Notes: a model not told the origin generated them from the letters alone. 14,733 bases of DNA from Thermoproteota archaeon (GCA_013154205.1 JAADCY010000126.1:1-14733), one strand, 5' to 3'; shown: positions 6,976 through 13,725, numbered from the stretch's first letter. Translations and numbers: made by a program.

Positions 6976-8882
6976 CCAATTATAAAGAACTCGGATTAAA
7001 AGTAGGGCTCGAAATACATATTCAGCTCGACACGAGCCACAAGCTATTCTGTAACTGTCCTACAAAACTGGTAGAGGAAGCGCCGGAGGATAAGTTCGTA
7101 CGAGAATTGAGGCCTGCTAGGAGCGAGCTGGGAGAAGTCGATGAAGCGGCTCTGCTAGAGTGGAAGAAAGGGGTAAAGTACCTCTATCATGCTCCGAGGC
7201 CTTCATCATGTCTTGTTGAAGCTGACGAGGAGCCCCCGCACGAGATAAACCGTGAAGCGCTCGTAACAGCTCTTGCGGTTGCTAAGGCTCTCAACATGTA
7301 TATTGTTGATGAAATACATGTTATGAGGAAAATCGTTATTGACGGAAGCAATACAAGTGGTTTTCAAAGAACATCCATCATTGCTCTAGACGGATACCTT
7401 TATGACGGCGATAAGAGGATCGGTATCCAGACGCTTTGTCTCGAAGAAGACGCGGCGCGTAAGCTTTCCCAAGGGAAGGGATTTATCGAGTACAAGCTGG
7501 ACAGGCTCGGTATACCTTTGATAGAAATAGCAACGGCGCCCGACATTAATGATCCCGATGAAGCCGAGAGAGTAGCGTTTAAGATAGGCCAGCTGGTACG
7601 GTTGACAGGGAAAGCCAAGAGAGGCCTCGGCACTATAAGACAGGACCTGAATGTTTCTATTAAGGGAGGAGAGAAGATCGAGATCAAGGGAGTACAGCAT
7701 CTCTACCTGATAAGCAAAGTTGTCGCTTATGAAGCATTAAGGCAGAAGACACTGCTCGAGATCAGGGAAGAGCTCCATAAAAGAGGGCTTAAACCGGAAG
7801 ATCTCAGCTATGATTTCAAAGATGTCACGGAGATATTCCGTGAGACTAAATCTAAGATCATAAGGAGAGCCGTGAAGAGTAAAAACAGTGGCGTCTACGC
7901 AGTAGTGCTGAAGGGGTTCAAAGGATTACTTGGACGTGAGGTTCAGCCGGGCAGGAGGTTCGGGACAGAGCTAGCGGACTATGCACGTGTATGGGGTGGT
8001 GTTGGGGGAATATTTCATACAGACGAGCTTCCCGCCTATGGGATTACTCAGGAAGAAGTCGATAAACTCTACGAGGTTCTTAACGCTGATAAAGAAAGGG
8101 ATGCAATCGTCTTGGTTGCCGATAAGCGTGACAAAGCATTAAAAGCGTTAGAAGCTGTTGTTAGAAGGGCGAAGATGGCCTTCGAAGGAGTACCCCCAGA
8201 GACACGTGCTGCAAATCCTGATGGCACGACGAAATATATGAGGCCAAGGCCCGGCTCTGCCAGGATGTATCCGGAGACAGATATACCGCCTGTCCTAGTG
8301 AATGACGAATTACTAAGCGAAGCCGAGAAACTAGTGCCTGAACCATTTGATAAGAAAATGAAGAGATACGTGGAAGAATATGGTTTAAGCAAAGATTTAG
8401 CGATAACCGTACTTAATGATCTTAGACTGGATCTCTTCGAAGCACTAGTGGAGAAGTATAGAGGACGTGTAAGCCCTACATTGATAGCTTCGACCATTAC
8501 GAATACTTTGAAAATGCTCAAAGGAGAAGGAGTTCCAATAGAAAATATTGATGATCGACACATAGATGAAACTATAGGTCTCATAGCACGCGGTGAGATT
8601 GCCAAAGAAGCGATCCCTGAAGTACTCGCCTACCTAGCTAGAAAACCCGAGGCCTCTGCAGAAGAAGCTGCCAAAGCCCTCGGTCTAACAAGAATCAGCG
8701 TTGATGAGCTTGAGAAGATCATTGATGAAGCGATAAAGAACAACTGGGAGAAAATAAAACAGAGACCACATAAGGCTTTCAACATAGTTATGGGGACAGT
8801 AATGGCTAAGGTTCGTGGTAAAATTGATGGCAAAACGGTTGCCAAACTCGTTAGAGACAAGCTTAATTCGGTCTTAGAATAA
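6972..8882 (+). CDS. gatE: glutamyl-tRNA(Gln) amidotransferase subunit E
   Basis: GatE phosphorylates and amidates the glutamate on Glu-tRNA(Gln), using ammonia from GatD; it is the archaea-specific relative of GatB. The product has 636 residues from the ATG at 6972. The N-terminal GatB-like domain contains KVGLEIHIQLDT (10-21), FCNCP (26-30) and RQDLNVS (223-229). An AspRS-like GAD insertion, specific to GatE, occupies about 290-400, and SARMYPETDIPP follows at about 429. The helical tail with a YqeY-like C-terminus completes a full-length protein. I preferred this ATG to the in-frame GTG at 6963, because GAGGTG then lies 6 nt upstream and the gene pair overlaps as ATGA, the usual sign of translational coupling. 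Confidence 0.97.
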   Translation: MTNYKELGLKVGLEIHIQLDTSHKLFCNCPTKLVEEAPEDKFVRELRPARSELGEVDEAALLEWKKGVKYLYHAPRPSSCLVEADEEPPHEINREALVTALAVAKALNMYIVDEIHVMRKIVIDGSNTSGFQRTSIIALDGYLYDGDKRIGIQTLCLEEDAARKLSQGKGFIEYKLDRLGIPLIEIATAPDINDPDEAERVAFKIGQLVRLTGKAKRGLGTIRQDLNVSIKGGEKIEIKGVQHLYLISKVVAYEALRQKTLLEIREELHKRGLKPEDLSYDFKDVTEIFRETKSKIIRRAVKSKNSGVYAVVLKGFKGLLGREVQPGRRFGTELADYARVWGGVGGIFHTDELPAYGITQEEVDKLYEVLNADKERDAIVLVADKRDKALKALEAVVRRAKMAFEGVPPETRAANPDGTTKYMRPRPGSARMYPETDIPPVLVNDELLSEAEKLVPEPFDKKMKRYVEEYGLSKDLAITVLNDLRLDLFEALVEKYRGRVSPTLIASTITNTLKMLKGEGVPIENIDDRHIDETIGLIARGEIAKEAIPEVLAYLARKPEASAEEAAKALGLTRISVDELEKIIDEAIKNNWEKIKQRPHKAFNIVMGTVMAKVRGKIDGKTVAKLVRDKLNSVLE

Positions 8883-8883
8883 G

Positions 8884-8889
8884 TTTTTT
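8884..8889 (+). terminator. oligo-T run just after gatE
   Basis: Six T residues start 2 nt after the gatE stop codon. Runs of T act as intrinsic terminators in archaea, so some gatDE transcripts may end here. Short runs are often leaky, and the sRNA candidates begin immediately downstream. Confidence 0.35.
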
Positions 8890-8890
8890 C

Positions 8891-8950
8891 AAGGCGATGA
8901 AGAGTACTCCCGACAATGAGGGGTGATTAGAAGGCATTTGTCGGAGCCCG
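8891..8950 (+). ncRNA. candidate box C/D sRNA 1 (degenerate boxes)
   Basis: Boxes in order are C GCGATGA (8894-8900), D' ATGA (8916-8919), C' GTGATTA (8923-8929) and D CGGA (8942-8945). Spacing is 15, 3 and 12 nt, which is normal for archaeal double-guide sRNAs, and each box keeps its GA core. The D guide contains AAGGCATTT and the D' guide ends CCCGACA. As I recall the universal 23S segment AAAUGCCUUGUCGGG, these two guides would pair with adjacent parts of it. Against this, the D box is poor. In addition, 8907-8916 and 8938-8946 can form a 9-bp hairpin, so a different structured RNA is possible. Confidence 0.4.
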
Positions 8951-8955
8951 CCTTT

Positions 8956-9018
8956 AACGATGATGAGTATCCCCAAAGTGACCGTTGGTGAATGATCTGG
9001 ACACGAGCGTGCTGAGTA
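8956..9018 (+). ncRNA. box C/D guide sRNA 2
   Basis: A perfect C box ATGATGA (8960-8966) and a perfect D box CTGA (9012-9015) bound a 56-nt core, the usual archaeal size. Between them lie a D'-like GTGA and a C'-like GTGAATG or TGAATGA separated by about 6 nt. The D' guide is about 11 nt (GTATCCCCAAA), and the region before D offers a guide ending GACACGAGCGTG. Flanking bases pair only briefly (AC with GT). I could not assign targets from memory. It lies a few nucleotides after candidate 1, so both may come from one precursor. The RNA would be loaded by L7Ae, Nop5 and fibrillarin. Confidence 0.62.
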
Positions 9019-9045
9019 TTAAATACCTTCCTACATTATAGTTTA
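9016..9045 (+). promoter_or_regulatory. possible promoter elements for the 9104 gene
   Basis: Two AT-rich candidates occur: the palindrome GTATTAAATAC (9016-9026), just after the sRNA D box, and TTATAGTTTA (about 9037-9046). The second would place the transcript start near 9065, compatible with the ATG at 9104. Neither can be chosen with confidence. Confidence 0.35.
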
Positions 9046-9103
9046 TTCATGGATGTTGAGTTTTGGCCGCTGCCGAGCCTATTTATCGGAGGCGGTGAGG
9101 AGA

Positions 9104-9481
9104 ATGGTAGCCGCTGAACACGACAGAATAACAAAAGCTCTGGGTAAACTCCTAGAAAGCAGAGGCTACAGGGTCAAAATACAGAGTGTCACTGAAATGA
9201 ATCTAATGGGTGAGAAAAACAGGTTATACGTTATACATGCTGTCTCGGGTGACGAGAGAAATATTGTTACAATAAGAATCCATGAGAATAACACGAACAG
9301 AATAAGAATATCATTACGTAGGAGAAACGAAGGATTAAGACATAGTCTCGCTGATAAATTAGAAGAAGTAGGATTCAGAGTTACTGAAACCGATGATGAA
9401 GTATCAGGTAGTATTACAGGAAGAGGAGAATACCTTATGAGTAAAATGAGAGACGCACTAAACATTATTGAGAAGTCATAG
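9104..9481 (+). CDS. uncharacterised small alpha/beta protein
   Basis: I do not recognise this 125-residue protein. It alternates helices with short strands: a helical start (about 4-20), a strand-rich middle (RLYVIHAVSG, NIVTIRIH, RIRISLRRR) and a second helix-strand unit (about 77-110), ending in a helix. The two halves each contain a pattern like LxxxGxRV (GKLLESRGYRV, ADKLEEVGFRV), which may mark an internal repeat. There are no cysteines, membrane segments or catalytic signatures. I chose the ATG at 9104 because GGTGA lies 5 nt upstream; an in-frame ATG at 9053 would add 17 residues without a clear ribosome site. It is followed 11 bp later by the next gene, probably in one operon. Confidence 0.6.
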   Translation: MVAAEHDRITKALGKLLESRGYRVKIQSVTEMNLMGEKNRLYVIHAVSGDERNIVTIRIHENNTNRIRISLRRRNEGLRHSLADKLEEVGFRVTETDDEVSGSITGRGEYLMSKMRDALNIIEKS

Positions 9482-9492
9482 GTCAAGACGAT

Positions 9493-10383
9493 ATGCTTCC
9501 CGATCAAAAAGAACTCCTTGAACTAATAGTTGAAAAACTTAATGATGGAAAAACACAGTCCGAAATAGCGAGGCAGTTTGGGGTTTCAAAGGTTAAGATA
9601 TCACGAATAGTGAATGCTGGTCTTAAAGAGGGAGTATTTCATAGAACCTATGGCGTATACACTCATTGTTTCTTAAAGCCTTCATGGATAGCGATCGCCA
9701 CGGCAAGAAACACTGGTACTTTTGATCTTGGGGAAATAACTCCCAAACCAGACTTGGTTTATTACTCAGTTTATCCAATAACTACATTCTTCATGTACTT
9801 CATCAGGACGACAGAGCCGAGAATACATGGTGCTAGCATAAAGACTATAGAGCTAAGCAGAATAGTAGAGACACTAATACCCTATGAATATCCCTTCTCG
9901 AAACGAATAAGGCTTGAAGTGTGTAAAAAATGTGTTATCAATGATGATGTTGATGATCTCATCGCTACTACAATATTGAAGAACATATATCTGGCACGAT
10001 ACAATATCGATCTAGTGACGCTCTGGAAACAGGTTGGGCTAACAAATTATCACAGCATCAAGTACCACTACTATAATCATGTGATCAACAAAATAGTGTT
10101 AAAACGTTACATCATACGTTTTCCTAATTCTTTAAGGATAATATTAAAGATCTCATCCCCGTCAATGGCTAAGGCGGTATCGGCAATACTTATGCTATAT
10201 AGAGAACGTGTAATAACAGGCATAGATGTATTTGATATAGTATATCAAGACCCCTTTAGAGCATACCTTGTCGCATGGCTAGACGCCGATAATGCATGGG
10301 ATAAAATATACATGATCGGGCTCCCAAGCCATGTTAAAATTGAAATATTTCCAGCCAGACTACTTTATCCAGTTCAAGGATAA
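9493..10383 (+). CDS. uncharacterised HTH-containing protein
   Basis: The first 50 of 296 residues form a clear helix-turn-helix of the Hin/sigma-4-like kind (about 18-48, TQSEIARQFGVSKVKISRIV). The rest I do not recognise. A middle part (about 58-140) is strand-rich and hydrophobic but has no obvious transmembrane helix. A pair CKKC is at 144-147. A second possible helical DNA-binding unit (about 168-208, DLVTLWKQVGLTNYHSIKYH) follows. A DNA-binding regulator is the simplest reading, but the family and target are unknown. The ATG at 9493 has only a weak AGGTCA upstream, and the 11-bp gap to the previous gene suggests joint transcription. Confidence 0.65.
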   Translation: MLPDQKELLELIVEKLNDGKTQSEIARQFGVSKVKISRIVNAGLKEGVFHRTYGVYTHCFLKPSWIAIATARNTGTFDLGEITPKPDLVYYSVYPITTFFMYFIRTTEPRIHGASIKTIELSRIVETLIPYEYPFSKRIRLEVCKKCVINDDVDDLIATTILKNIYLARYNIDLVTLWKQVGLTNYHSIKYHYYNHVINKIVLKRYIIRFPNSLRIILKISSPSMAKAVSAILMLYRERVITGIDVFDIVYQDPFRAYLVAWLDADNAWDKIYMIGLPSHVKIEIFPARLLYPVQG

Positions 10384-10415
10384 AATCTCCATAATCGCTG
10401 GGATGGTGCACGTAT

Positions 10416-11342
10416 TTGGAGGAAATAGAGTTTAGCAGTCTAATAGTTGATATCATAACAGACTATAAAGAAACTATTAAACTAATAGTCGATGTAGGGG
10501 GAAAGCTAGATAAAACCTATAATGGGCTCATCTATCGTCCTCCCGGCCTTATTGAAATCAATGATTACAATGATGTATACATTATCGGCGATCTACACGG
10601 TGATTTCAATACCCTCCTCGAGATCCTATCTACCGAGGACTTATTCAATAGATTAGAGAATGATAACGTCAAAATAGTATTCTTAGGAGACTACGTGGAT
10701 CGTGGGGATCAACAGTTAGAAGTCCTGACAAGTGTTCTCTATTTGAAATCATTATATCCAGATAAAGTAGTTATTCTACGTGGTAATCACGAGGCACCAC
10801 CCCTACTTCTCCCTTATCCACATGACTTCTCAGCTGTACTAAGAAGCGTTTATGGCACAGAAAAGGGTATAATGATCTATAGATTGTTCTTTAGACTATT
10901 CCAGAGATTACCAATTCTTGCACGGATCCCCGGTAAGATTCTGCTACTTCACGGAGGCCCTCCATCATCTGTTTTAGACGCCCTTAGTTTTGAAGAAGCT
11001 TTCTCAATTGGATACCCCTCTATCGACGATAATGTGCTGGAGGAAATACTATGGAATGATCCTGTTGACGCCGATATAACACTCCAAGAATCTCCACGTG
11101 GAGCAGGATACTTGTTTGGAAGAAAAGTCACTGAAAGAGCATTAGAGTTATCAGGTACAAAATATATTGTAAGGGCCCATGAGCCATCATTTTATGGCTA
11201 TAAAGTAAACCATGATGGTAAAGTCATAACATTGTTCGATGCCAAAATACCCGCTTATGGCATATTTAGTGCTGCATATCTTAAGATAAGCCGAGAAGCC
11301 GAGATAGAAGAGGGTATTGACGGCTATATAGTGACTATATGA
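10416..11342 (+). CDS. PPP-family serine/threonine protein phosphatase
   Basis: All signature motifs of the PPP metallophosphatases are present in this 308-residue protein: GDLHG (58-62), GDYVDRG (91-97), RGNHE (122-126), HGG (179-181) and RAHE (253-256). The PP1/PP2A-like LWNDP (212-216) and RGAGYLFG (228-235) are also there. Expected metal ligands D59, H61, D92, N124, H179 and H255 are intact, so an active, cytoplasmic enzyme that removes phosphate from Ser/Thr is likely. The start is a TTG at 10416 with GGTG 7 nt upstream, the same arrangement as gatD. It is 32 bp after the HTH gene. Its 3' end overlaps the convergent small gene by 8 bp. Confidence 0.93.
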   Translation: MEEIEFSSLIVDIITDYKETIKLIVDVGGKLDKTYNGLIYRPPGLIEINDYNDVYIIGDLHGDFNTLLEILSTEDLFNRLENDNVKIVFLGDYVDRGDQQLEVLTSVLYLKSLYPDKVVILRGNHEAPPLLLPYPHDFSAVLRSVYGTEKGIMIYRLFFRLFQRLPILARIPGKILLLHGGPPSSVLDALSFEEAFSIGYPSIDDNVLEEILWNDPVDADITLQESPRGAGYLFGRKVTERALELSGTKYIVRAHEPSFYGYKVNHDGKVITLFDAKIPAYGIFSAAYLKISREAEIEEGIDGYIVTI

Positions 11343-11625
11343 TCCAGAATAGTCTAGCTCCCTTAAGCTCTAAAGTAAGTATTCCATTCTTTATTGTTTT
11401 CTTTATCTTCGTTATCCTAAACCATAACCTGCATGTCATACTATATGTTTCTCCATTATCATCCGAAGCGTATACGTATATGTATTTGTCTTTTGCCCTA
11501 ATGATAATATTCTCCGGGTCAAAGCCCTCGACAAACACAATGATTTTTGCCGAGTGAAATCCTTTCTCGACAACCTCGTAATTTAATCTATTAAACCATT
11601 TAATAATCGGTGAGAGACTCTCCAC
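11335..11625 (-). CDS. small HSP20/CS-fold-like protein
   Basis: The 96-residue product resembles a minimal alpha-crystallin (HSP20) domain. IIVFVEGFDPENIIIRAKD (about 28-46) mimics the beta strand and PGF-then-strand start of the fold, IYVYAS (49-54) is the next strand, and KNGILTLEL (about 79-87) matches the conserved NGxLxIxL strand. The usual flexible N- and C-terminal arms are almost absent, so it may not assemble into large chaperone oligomers. The start is a GTG at 11625 with GGAGGCGAT upstream. The gene is convergent with the phosphatase and divergent from the 11785 gene, with a repeat in between. Family assignment rests on pattern alone. Confidence 0.5.
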   Translation of the reverse strand: MESLSPIIKWFNRLNYEVVEKGFHSAKIIVFVEGFDPENIIIRAKDKYIYVYASDDNGETYSMTCRLWFRITKIKKTIKNGILTLELKGARLFWII

Positions 11626-11670
11626 CGAAACTATCGCCTCCAGTATTTATGTTAGTCTTATAACCCCCTA

Positions 11671-11697
11671 AAACTATTTCATAGTTCAAAAAACTAT
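11671..11697. repeat. three-half-site repeat, possible operator
   Basis: AAACTAT occurs at 11671-11677 and again at 11691-11697, exactly 20 bp apart. ATAGTT (11681-11686) lies between them, inverted to AACTAT. The first two halves form the palindrome AACTAT-TTC-ATAGTT. It lies between the divergent genes starting at 11625 and 11785, close to TATA-like sequences on both sides, as expected of a regulator-binding site. Confidence 0.45.
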
Positions 11698-11727
11698 AAT
11701 CAATGGCGAACTCTTTAAATAGCAGAC

Positions 11728-11738
11728 CAATTTATTAG
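11728..11738 (+). promoter_or_regulatory. possible TATA box of the 11785 gene
   Basis: CAATTTATTAG predicts a transcript start near 11760, giving a leader of about 25 nt. A second TATA-like sequence, CTTTAAATAG at 11713-11722, is an alternative with a longer leader. Confidence 0.4.
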
Positions 11739-11784
11739 GACGCTAAAACTTACACTGCACAACGAGAGTAAACGGGTGACTGGA

Positions 11785-12075
11785 GTGGACGCAGAAATAG
11801 CCTTACTAGAATACCTGGTAGATTTAGCTGAGCAGTATCTTGGAGATATCATTGAGGAAGTCATCGAGAAATATTATTCTGACAAGATTGATCTATCCGA
11901 AAGATACGTGGATGTACTCGAATACATAACTGAGAGAATTATTGATGACAGTTTAAAAGGCGATGAGAACCCTGAAAAGTTCAAGAAAATAGTTAGAAAA
12001 TTATCCGCGAGACCTTATGTCGCTAAAATGCTGATAAGTTATTTGGTCTCAGAATATATTGAGAACTATGGATAG
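11785..12075 (+). CDS. small acidic helical protein of unknown function
   Basis: I do not recognise this protein of 96 residues. It is acidic, lacks cysteine and tryptophan, and reads as three or four amphipathic helices (EIALLEYLVDLAEQYL, IIEEVIEKYY, VDVLEYITERII, VAKMLISYLVSEYI). The lysine/arginine patch KFKKIVRKLSARPY lies before the last helix. I preferred the GTG at 11785 to the in-frame GTG at 11776, because GGTGA (11775-11779) then serves as ribosome site with 5 nt of spacing; the upstream GTG lies inside that site. No membrane segment or catalytic motif is seen. Confidence 0.6.
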   Translation: MDAEIALLEYLVDLAEQYLGDIIEEVIEKYYSDKIDLSERYVDVLEYITERIIDDSLKGDENPEKFKKIVRKLSARPYVAKMLISYLVSEYIENYG

Positions 12076-12134
12076 TTCTTTATTCACTGGTCTTCTATAG
12101 TATCATATTTTCGTTATTTCCAAGCCTCATAAGA

Positions 12135-12143
12135 CTTTAACAT
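12135..12143 (+). promoter_or_regulatory. possible TATA box of the 12181 gene
   Basis: CTTTAACAT is a moderate TATA match. It predicts a transcript start near 12165, so the mRNA would begin just before GGGGTGA (12168-12174). This fits a translation start near 12181, with a leader length like that of nop5 and gatD. Confidence 0.4.
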
Positions 12144-12180
12144 GTTCTTTATTCATTTATCTAGAATGGGGTGAGTAGTA

Positions 12181-12939
12181 GTTCCAAGAAAAACAAGTGG
12201 TAAAAAGAAGAAGCGGCGACGTAAAAAACTCGATATCGATGCATATGCTGAGAAGATATTCAAAGACATAGCTGATTATTTAGGGCTTGATAGCCTTGGT
12301 ATAGATGAGAAGGCGCAGCATGAAATAGTCAAGGAGATAATGCATACCATTATAACAAGTCTAAGCTACAAGCCAAAGGTAGATGTGCTCATAAAAAGAA
12401 TTAGGAGAAATAGGCGTCTCATTAATATGATCATTGCTATGAAGATCCTTGAAACAGTACGTAATCTCAGCCAGGAACAGTTGGAATTCATTATCAACTA
12501 CGGTGATAGGGCAATAGTGCCTGAGATCCCTAGGTTGTACAAGCTCGCTAAAAAAGCAGGGCGAGAAGACCTGGTGATGCTTCTACAGAATGTATGGGAA
12601 AAGTATGGGCGTCCTTCCCCCTTCGAGTGTCCGAAATGCGGGTTTAGAGCAATAATGCCTGATTATGTCTGCTACGTTTGTGGAAACATAGTGTCTGAAA
12701 AATATGTTCGTGAAAAACTAGGTTTTGATGAGAAGTTTGAGGAATACATTAGGAATGCTAGTGTTGCCGAGCTGAATGATGTGATGAATATAGGTTTTGT
12801 CCTGCTAAGTGAAGTTGATGTAAGGAGTCCGAGGTATAGAGTAGAGGCTTGGAAGCACATATACTATCCTATTCATCTCCTCCAATCTGATATCGAAAAG
12901 ATAATGGAGGAGATCCGTGGGCGGAAACAAGAATATTAA
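12181..12939 (+). CDS. zinc-ribbon protein with non-canonical or disrupted start
   Basis: The frame is open from 12175 and gives a lysine/arginine-rich N-terminus, helical segments, then a zinc ribbon. Counting from 12181, the cysteines are C150, C153, C164 and C167 (CX2CX10CX2C, in CPKCGF and CYVCG), and a charged helical tail follows. I do not know the family. No ATG, GTG or TTG exists in frame before 12340, yet GGTGA (12170-12174) with 6 nt spacing points to the GTT at 12181 (VPRKTSGKKKK). Alternatively a GTG at 12171 reads MSSSSKK and joins this frame if one A of the AAAAA run near 12189 is dropped. A start at the ATG 12340 (199 residues, GGAG 3 nt upstream) would cut a predicted helix. 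The 3' end overlaps the next gene by 23 bp. Confidence 0.6.
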   Translation, partial: VPRKTSGKKKKRRRKKLDIDAYAEKIFKDIADYLGLDSLGIDEKAQHEIVKEIMHTIITSLSYKPKVDVLIKRIRRNRRLINMIIAMKILETVRNLSQEQLEFIINYGDRAIVPEIPRLYKLAKKAGREDLVMLLQNVWEKYGRPSPFECPKCGFRAIMPDYVCYVCGNIVSEKYVREKLGFDEKFEEYIRNASVAELNDVMNIGFVLLSEVDVRSPRYRVEAWKHIYYPIHLLQSDIEKIMEEIRGRKQEY

Positions 12940-13324
12940 GGCTCCATACAAGACACTCAACAGGTGTGCTGGATTGATAGAGATTAACAGCAAAGACGAT
13001 TTTATCAGGGCTATAAAGGCGAATAAAGTCGTTATAATAGAGTATTTTGACCCGGACAACGAGGATTCAAAGAAATTCTATTTAACAATAAAAGATGTTG
13101 AAAGACACGTTGATCCATCAATACTTGTAGCTAGGATTAACATTAAGAGAACCCCTGAGCTATCCGAAGGTGTTCATACGCTCCCATGTATCAGGGTTTT
13201 TCTAGATGGTGAAGTAGTCTTCGAGCAACAAGGCGTATTCGGGAGAAGGGATCTGGACTTAATGGTTCTGAGAAGAGGTATTCGAAGTGTTTTACGTAGC
13301 CGGAATGTGAGTTTAAAAATTTAG
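12917..13324 (+). CDS. thioredoxin-fold protein lacking the CXXC motif
   Basis: The 135-residue protein follows the thioredoxin pattern. A beta strand KVVIIEYF (37-44) leads into the position where thioredoxins carry WCGPC, but here it reads DPDNEDSKK (45-53) with no cysteine. A helix, the strand ILVARINIKRTPEL, the cis-proline motif TLPCIRVF (88-95, P90) and the strand EVVFEQQGV follow, then a C-terminal helix. Thiol-disulphide exchange is therefore unlikely, and a binding or scaffold role is an inference. The GTG at 12917 has the strong ribosome site GGAGGAGAT just upstream, inside the preceding zinc-ribbon gene, implying coupled translation. The stop region overlaps the convergent gene by 4 bp. 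Confidence 0.6.
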   Translation: MGGNKNIKAPYKTLNRCAGLIEINSKDDFIRAIKANKVVIIEYFDPDNEDSKKFYLTIKDVERHVDPSILVARINIKRTPELSEGVHTLPCIRVFLDGEVVFEQQGVFGRRDLDLMVLRRGIRSVLRSRNVSLKI

Positions 13325-13653
13325 ACTTCCAGTTTCTCGAACCTGTCTTCTCTAAATAATCTCCTGGAGAGATTGAGTGCTTCACTGATATCGTTTTTTG
13401 ACTCAGCGTTTTCAAGTATGCCTAGTAGCTCCATAACATAGAGGTTTATCTCGCCTCCAGTATCGACTATTGCATCTCTTATTTTCATCGCTATATCCCT
13501 AACTTGGTTCAAGTCCAGTACTCCTGTATTTGCTAGGTGTGCTAGCACTTCGCCTACTAGTGCTAAGAACCTGTTAGCATTGTATATGTCTAGGTCTTGA
13601 TCATAGTATTTCCTGTAAACATCAAGTATAGTCTTTTGATCTAATCTGATCAT
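13321..13653 (-). CDS. small all-helical protein of unknown function
   Basis: I do not recognise this 110-residue protein. It appears wholly helical, with hydrophobic heptad-like spacing (FLALVGEVLAHLANTGVL, VRDIAMKIRDAIV, LYVMELLGILENAE) and a charged tail ending RLFREDRFEKLEV. There are no cysteines or known motifs. The ATG at 13653 is preferred to the in-frame GTG at 13662 because GGAGGTG (13666-13660) lies exactly 6 nt upstream and the GTG is part of that site. It is divergent from the thermosome gene and convergent with the thioredoxin-fold gene. Confidence 0.6.
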   Translation of the reverse strand: MIRLDQKTILDVYRKYYDQDLDIYNANRFLALVGEVLAHLANTGVLDLNQVRDIAMKIRDAIVDTGGEINLYVMELLGILENAESKNDISEALNLSRRLFREDRFEKLEV

Positions 13654-13693
13654 TTCCAGCACCTCCAGTTGGTTGTTTGTTCTCTGCCTAATT

Positions 13694-13701
13694 CTTTATT
13701 G
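13694..13701 (-). promoter_or_regulatory. possible TATA box of the 13653 gene
   Basis: On the minus strand CAATAAAG predicts a transcript start near 13671, a leader of about 18 nt that includes the GGAGGTG ribosome site. The match is only moderate. Confidence 0.35.
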
Positions 13702-13725
13702 TAACGTTATTAGTCGTGTCTGCAT

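Noticed and set aside
9053..9103. Upstream start for the 9104 gene
   Set aside because: The ATG at 9053 lacks a ribosome site. GGTGA placed 5 nt before 9104 is clearly better, though a leaderless start cannot be fully excluded.
12781..12840. GTGATGA inside the zinc-ribbon gene as a C box
   Set aside because: No CTGA occurs at a suitable distance downstream, and the bases are explained by coding sequence.
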